Assembly: GCF_025376885.1 (NCBI RefSeq)
Contig: NZ_JAHUBR010000001.1
Span: 2,604,001-2,668,000 of the forward strand
DNA from: Pseudoruegeria sp. SHC-113
Lineage (GTDB): Bacteria; Pseudomonadota; Alphaproteobacteria; Rhodobacterales; Rhodobacteraceae
Length of the DNA: 64,000 bases
Reading direction: 5' to 3'
In this document: positions 61,150 to 64,000 of the stretch, in pieces
Numbering within the stretch: position 1 is the first letter of the stretch
How the letters are laid out: each line of letters begins with the position of its first letter
Program-made: the position numbers and the translations under genes
The notes under the pieces: generated by a model
Database searches by the model: none
Seen by the model: the letters and a program-made list of their open reading frames with translations, nothing else
Told to the model about the DNA's origin: nothing

Positions 61150-62523
61150 ATGACGATCGAGGCCGCGATCTCCGAACTTTTCCCACTCCTAGGCGATCGC
61201 CTGAGCCGATCCAAGGGCGATCTGGCCCAACATGGGCGCAGTGAAACGCATTTTAACAACATGTTACCAGATGCGGTCGCCTATCCGGAAAACACCGGCG
61301 AGGTGAGCAAGATTCTGGCGGTCTGCCATGCGCAGGGCTGCCCGGTGGTGGCCTGGGGCACGGGCACCTCGCTGGAAGGTCATGCGCTTGCCTTGCGCGG
61401 CGGGATTTCGCTGGATCTGTCGCGGATGAACCGGGTGCTGGCCGTGCACCCTGAGGATATGGATGCGGTGGTGCAGCCCGGCGTCACCCGCGAGGCGCTG
61501 AACGCAGAGCTGCGCGCCACGGGGCTGTTCTTCTCGGTCGATCCCGGCGCCAATGCCTCGCTCGGGGGCATGGCCGCGACCCGCGCGTCGGGCACCACGA
61601 GCGTGCGCTATGGCACCATGCGCGACAATGTGATCGGGCTCGAGGTGGTGCTGGCGGATGGACGGGTGATCCGCACCGGCACGCGGGCGCGCAAGTCCTC
61701 GGCCGGTTACGATCTGACGGGGCTTTTCGTGGGCAGCGAGGGCACGCTGGGCATCATCACCGAGCTGACCCTGCGCCTGCGCGGCCAACCGGAGGCGATT
61801 TCCTCCGCAATCTGCGCGTTTGAAAGCGTGGAAGCCGCCGTGGAAACCGTGATCGCCACGATCCAGAGCGGGATTTCCATGGCGCGGATCGAATTCGTGG
61901 ATTCCGCCACCGCGCGGGCGTTCAACCTTTACGCCGGGCGTGAGATGCCGGAGAAACCGCATCTGCTGGTCGAATTTCACGGCTCGCCAGCCAGCGTGGC
62001 GGAGGATGCCGAGCGGCTTGGGGAACTGGTGGCGGAGTTCGGCGGCAGCGATTTTGCTTGGTCCAGCAAGCCTGAAGAACGCAACGCGCTCTGGGCGCTG
62101 CGCCACAACGCCTACTACGCCTGCCTCGGCCTGCGTAAGGGGGCGACGGCGCTGGTTACGGATGTCTGCGTGCCGATCTCCCGGCTCGCCGAAGCCGTGG
62201 AGGCCACCCGCGCCGATATTGCCGAAAGCCCGCTGGAGGGCCCGATTCTGGGCCATGTGGGGGATGGGAATTTCCACGCCGTGCTGCTGGTGGAGCCCGG
62301 CAATGCAACGGAACTGGAAGAGGCCCTGCGGCTCTCGGCCCGGATGACGGAACGCGCGCTGGAGATGGAGGGCACGGTGACGGGGGAGCATGGCGTGGGC
62401 GTGGGCAAGCTGGCCTATATGCCGCGCGAGCATGGCGAGGCCTGGGGGGTGATGGGGGACATCAAGGCGGCGCTCGATCCGACGAATATCCTGAACCCCG
62501 GTAAACTGGTGCAGCGGAATTAG
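61150..62523 (+). CDS. FAD-binding oxidoreductase, probable D-lactate dehydrogenase (cytochrome) type
   Basis: The 457-residue protein belongs to the FAD-linked oxidase family (GlcD/Dld). FAD-binding segments are VVAWGTGTSLEGHALALRGG, VDPGANASLGGMAATRASGT and NVIGLEVVLADGRVIRTGTR. The C-terminal cap has GHVGDGNFHAVLLVEPGN and TVTGEHGVGVGKLAYMPREH, with His residues that bind the 2-hydroxyacid. D-lactate or glycolate is the likely substrate, with electrons passed to quinone or cytochrome c. ATG 61150 has CAAGGAACGCCCC upstream. No glcE/glcF partners follow, which favours the single-subunit type. Confidence 0.9.
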   Translation: MTIEAAISELFPLLGDRLSRSKGDLAQHGRSETHFNNMLPDAVAYPENTGEVSKILAVCHAQGCPVVAWGTGTSLEGHALALRGGISLDLSRMNRVLAVHPEDMDAVVQPGVTREALNAELRATGLFFSVDPGANASLGGMAATRASGTTSVRYGTMRDNVIGLEVVLADGRVIRTGTRARKSSAGYDLTGLFVGSEGTLGIITELTLRLRGQPEAISSAICAFESVEAAVETVIATIQSGISMARIEFVDSATARAFNLYAGREMPEKPHLLVEFHGSPASVAEDAERLGELVAEFGGSDFAWSSKPEERNALWALRHNAYYACLGLRKGATALVTDVCVPISRLAEAVEATRADIAESPLEGPILGHVGDGNFHAVLLVEPGNATELEEALRLSARMTERALEMEGTVTGEHGVGVGKLAYMPREHGEAWGVMGDIKAALDPTNILNPGKLVQRN

Positions 62524-62532
62524 GCGCGAAGA

Positions 62533-62658
62533 GGTTGCCCGGGTGGGCAGCCGCATATCGTTCGTCGAGCGCTGGGGAGTTAAAATGCCCGTCGCGCAAG
62601 CGGCAGGCCGCGCCCGCCCACCCCCGGGTGGGCGCGTTCCGCACCCACCTGGGCGGCC
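62533..62658 (+). repeat. Possible double-hairpin element (family A, divergent copy 4)
   Basis: GGTTGCCCGGGTGGG (62533-62547) can pair with CCCACCTGGGCGGCC (62644-62658) over 15 positions with three G-U pairs. Inside is CGCCCACCC-CC-GGGTGGGCG (62615-62634). It fills the gap between the convergent FAD-oxidase and recN genes. The likeness to the other family A copies is in layout more than in sequence. Confidence 0.45.
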
Positions 62659-62674
62659 ACTCAACTCTGTTTGA

Positions 62675-64000
62675 TTATCCGGCCAAAAGCGCCTGTGCCG
62701 CCGCGCGGGCTTCCGGTGTGATCCGGTCGCCCGAAATCATCCGCGCGATCTCGTCCACGCGCTCATCCGAGGCCAGCGGCACCACTTCAGAGAGCGTCTG
62801 CGCGCCCTCGACCGTTTTCTGCACCCGCCAGTGGTGCCCCCCAAGCGCGGCCACCTGCGGCGAGTGGGTGACGACCAGAACCTGCCCTTGCCCCGCCAGC
62901 GCAGCAAGACGGCGGCCGACGGCATCAGCGGTTGCCCCGCCCACGCCCCGATCGATCTCGTCAAAGATCATGGTGCGATCGGAGGAGTCCTTCGTCAGGC
63001 AGACCTTCAGCGCCAGCAGGAAACGTGAAAGCTCCCCGCCGGAGGCGATCTTGTTCAGCGGCCCCGCAGGCGCGCCGGGGTTGGTGGCCACAACAAAGGC
63101 CACCTCGTCCACACCGTCCGGGCCTGCGGAGCCGAGCGTAACTTCGGTGGTGAACACTGCGCGCTCCATCTTGAGCGGGGCGAGTTCCGCCGCCATCGCC
63201 GCGTCGAGCGCGCTTGCCGCCTTGCGGCGCAGGCCGGTCAACACCTCGGCGCAGGATGTGTAGTGAAGCTCCGCAGCGACAAGCGCTGCGCGCAGTTTGC
63301 CGATGTTCGCACCGCCCTGATCCAGCGCCTCCAGCCGGGCGCGCAGGCCTTCGGCAAACCCACCCAGATCGTCGGGTTGTACGCCGTGCTTGCGAGCAAG
63401 GCCGCGGATCGCGAAGAGCCGCTCCTCGACCTGCTCCAGCTCGTAAGGATCAAACGAGAGGCCGTCCAGAAACCCCTCAACGGCCTGCTGCGCCTCGCCC
63501 AGTTCCGCCATGGCGCGGCCCAAGGCGGCAAGCGCCTCTTCCAGCCCGCCAGCCGCCTCCCCGGAAGCGCCTTCAAGCCAGCGGCTGGCGTCGTTGAGCA
63601 TGGATTCCGCGCCCTCGTAGCCAAGGGCGGCATGGGCGCGGGCGATGTCTTCGCGGATCTTCTCGGCGGCCTGCATCTGCCGGCGGCGCACGTCCAGCGT
63701 TCCGTCTTCCCCCGGCTCCGGGTTGAGCTTGTCCAATTCGGCCACGGCGTGGCGCAGGAAATCTTCCTCGGCCTGCACCTCGGCCAGTTCGGCTTCCGCC
63801 TCCTCCAGCGCCTTGCGTGCGGTCCGCACGGCAGCCCAGGCGGCGCGCACCTCGGCGATCTCGGCTTCGCATTCCGCGTAACGGTCCAGCAGGCCACGAT
63901 GAGAACGGGCGTTCAGCAGGCCGCGATCATCGTTCTGGCCATGCAGCTCTACCAGCGTTTCGGAGACCTGCCGCAGCACCTCGCCCGAGGCGCGGCGGTC
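62675..64000 (-). CDS. recN: DNA repair protein RecN, N-terminal part outside the window
   Basis: RecN is an SMC-like ATPase that acts early in double-strand break repair. The visible 442 residues are the C-terminal four-fifths; the frame stays open to the window edge, so the first ATP-binding part lies beyond it. Visible are part of the coiled coil, the ABC signature KIASGGELSRFLLALKVCL, Walker B with D loop in TMIFDEIDRGVGGATADAVG, and the switch His in LVVTHSPQVAALGGHHW. The opening ETLVELHGQNDDRGLLNARS is the family Q-loop region. It converges with the FAD-oxidase gene. SOS control is common, but its promoter is not in the window. Confidence 0.95.
   Translation of the reverse strand, partial: DRRASGEVLRQVSETLVELHGQNDDRGLLNARSHRGLLDRYAECEAEIAEVRAAWAAVRTARKALEEAEAELAEVQAEEDFLRHAVAELDKLNPEPGEDGTLDVRRRQMQAAEKIREDIARAHAALGYEGAESMLNDASRWLEGASGEAAGGLEEALAALGRAMAELGEAQQAVEGFLDGLSFDPYELEQVEERLFAIRGLARKHGVQPDDLGGFAEGLRARLEALDQGGANIGKLRAALVAAELHYTSCAEVLTGLRRKAASALDAAMAAELAPLKMERAVFTTEVTLGSAGPDGVDEVAFVVATNPGAPAGPLNKIASGGELSRFLLALKVCLTKDSSDRTMIFDEIDRGVGGATADAVGRRLAALAGQGQVLVVTHSPQVAALGGHHWRVQKTVEGAQTLSEVVPLASDERVDEIARMISGDRITPEARAAAQALLAG

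Noticed and set aside
1-64000. CRISPR arrays, IS elements, rRNA and tRNA genes
   Set aside because: No regularly spaced direct repeats, transposase motifs, conserved rRNA segments or cloverleaf-like sequences were seen. A tRNAscan or Infernal run could still find something missed by eye.

Overview
The window is GC-rich alphaproteobacterial chromosome, most likely from the Roseobacter/Rhodobacteraceae group. Reasons: very high third-position GC, so that antisense frames stay open; the alphaproteobacterial tol-pal-cpoB-tilS-ftsH and ruvCAB blocks; cobaltochelatase-type CobS and CobT; a PraR-like XRE regulator; DUF484-xerC; a DUF1127 protein; and a phosphatidylcholine synthase-like enzyme. No rRNA, tRNA, CRISPR array, IS element or prophage was recognised. 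This is core chromosome with short accessory patches and dispersed hairpin repeats.

Layout. 1-1043: 3' end of a K+ channel gene and a small secreted protein. 1185-3620: parE and an AT-rich orphan gene. 3621-6145: YdcZ-like permease, HExxH lipoprotein, cytochrome c, MOSC protein. 6310-9313: one-carbon block fhs / chorismate mutase-like / folD. 9425-11571: PaaI-like thioesterase, crotonase, sulfotransferase-like protein. 11633-20574 (minus): ybgC-tolQRAB-pal-cpoB-tilS-ftsH, covering envelope constriction, tRNA-Ile2 lysidinylation and membrane proteolysis. 20692-24960 (minus): porin, an unknown protein and ruvCAB. 25285-31160: DUF1127, an unknown membrane protein, prmA, msrA, an MFS permease and an orphan hybrid histidine kinase. 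31246-37081: priA, DUF484-xerC, phosphatidylcholine synthase, ogt and a GYD protein. 37148-40045: ileS. 40413-49008: guanine deaminase, mgtE, 5-formyl-THF cyclo-ligase, a YmdB-like phosphoesterase, an SLC13 permease, yebC and an 8-oxoguanine deaminase-like enzyme. 49134-52572: IMPase/HisN-like phosphatase, XRE regulator, quinone oxidoreductase, DUF4177, BolA. 52648-58885: J-domain protein, cobS, a secreted orphan, cobT and aminopeptidase P. 58954-64000: DUF427, a ClC protein, an FAD-linked oxidase and the C-terminal part of recN.

The functional themes are folate one-carbon metabolism (fhs, folD, cyclo-ligase), recombination and repair (ruvCAB, priA, xerC, recN, ogt), purine deamination (two amidohydrolases) and cobalamin synthesis (cobS, cobT). 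A near-consensus alphaproteobacterial SOS box precedes ruvC.

The least expected content is non-coding. One family is a composite palindromic repeat of about 115-130 bp. It is present as two inverted copies (40240-40354 and 47536-47665) bounding a 7.2-kb segment, plus a partial copy that encodes the C-terminus of the K+ channel. A second family is a double-hairpin element at gene 3' ends (about 3639-3818, 9326-9401, 36049-36150, perhaps 62533-62658). Its arms differ between copies yet stay complementary, which suggests selection on structure. I did not find a clear new multi-gene system; these repeats, an attenuator-like hairpin on the hisN start, a structured leader before the SLC13 gene and a ClC protein with altered pore motifs are the best leads.
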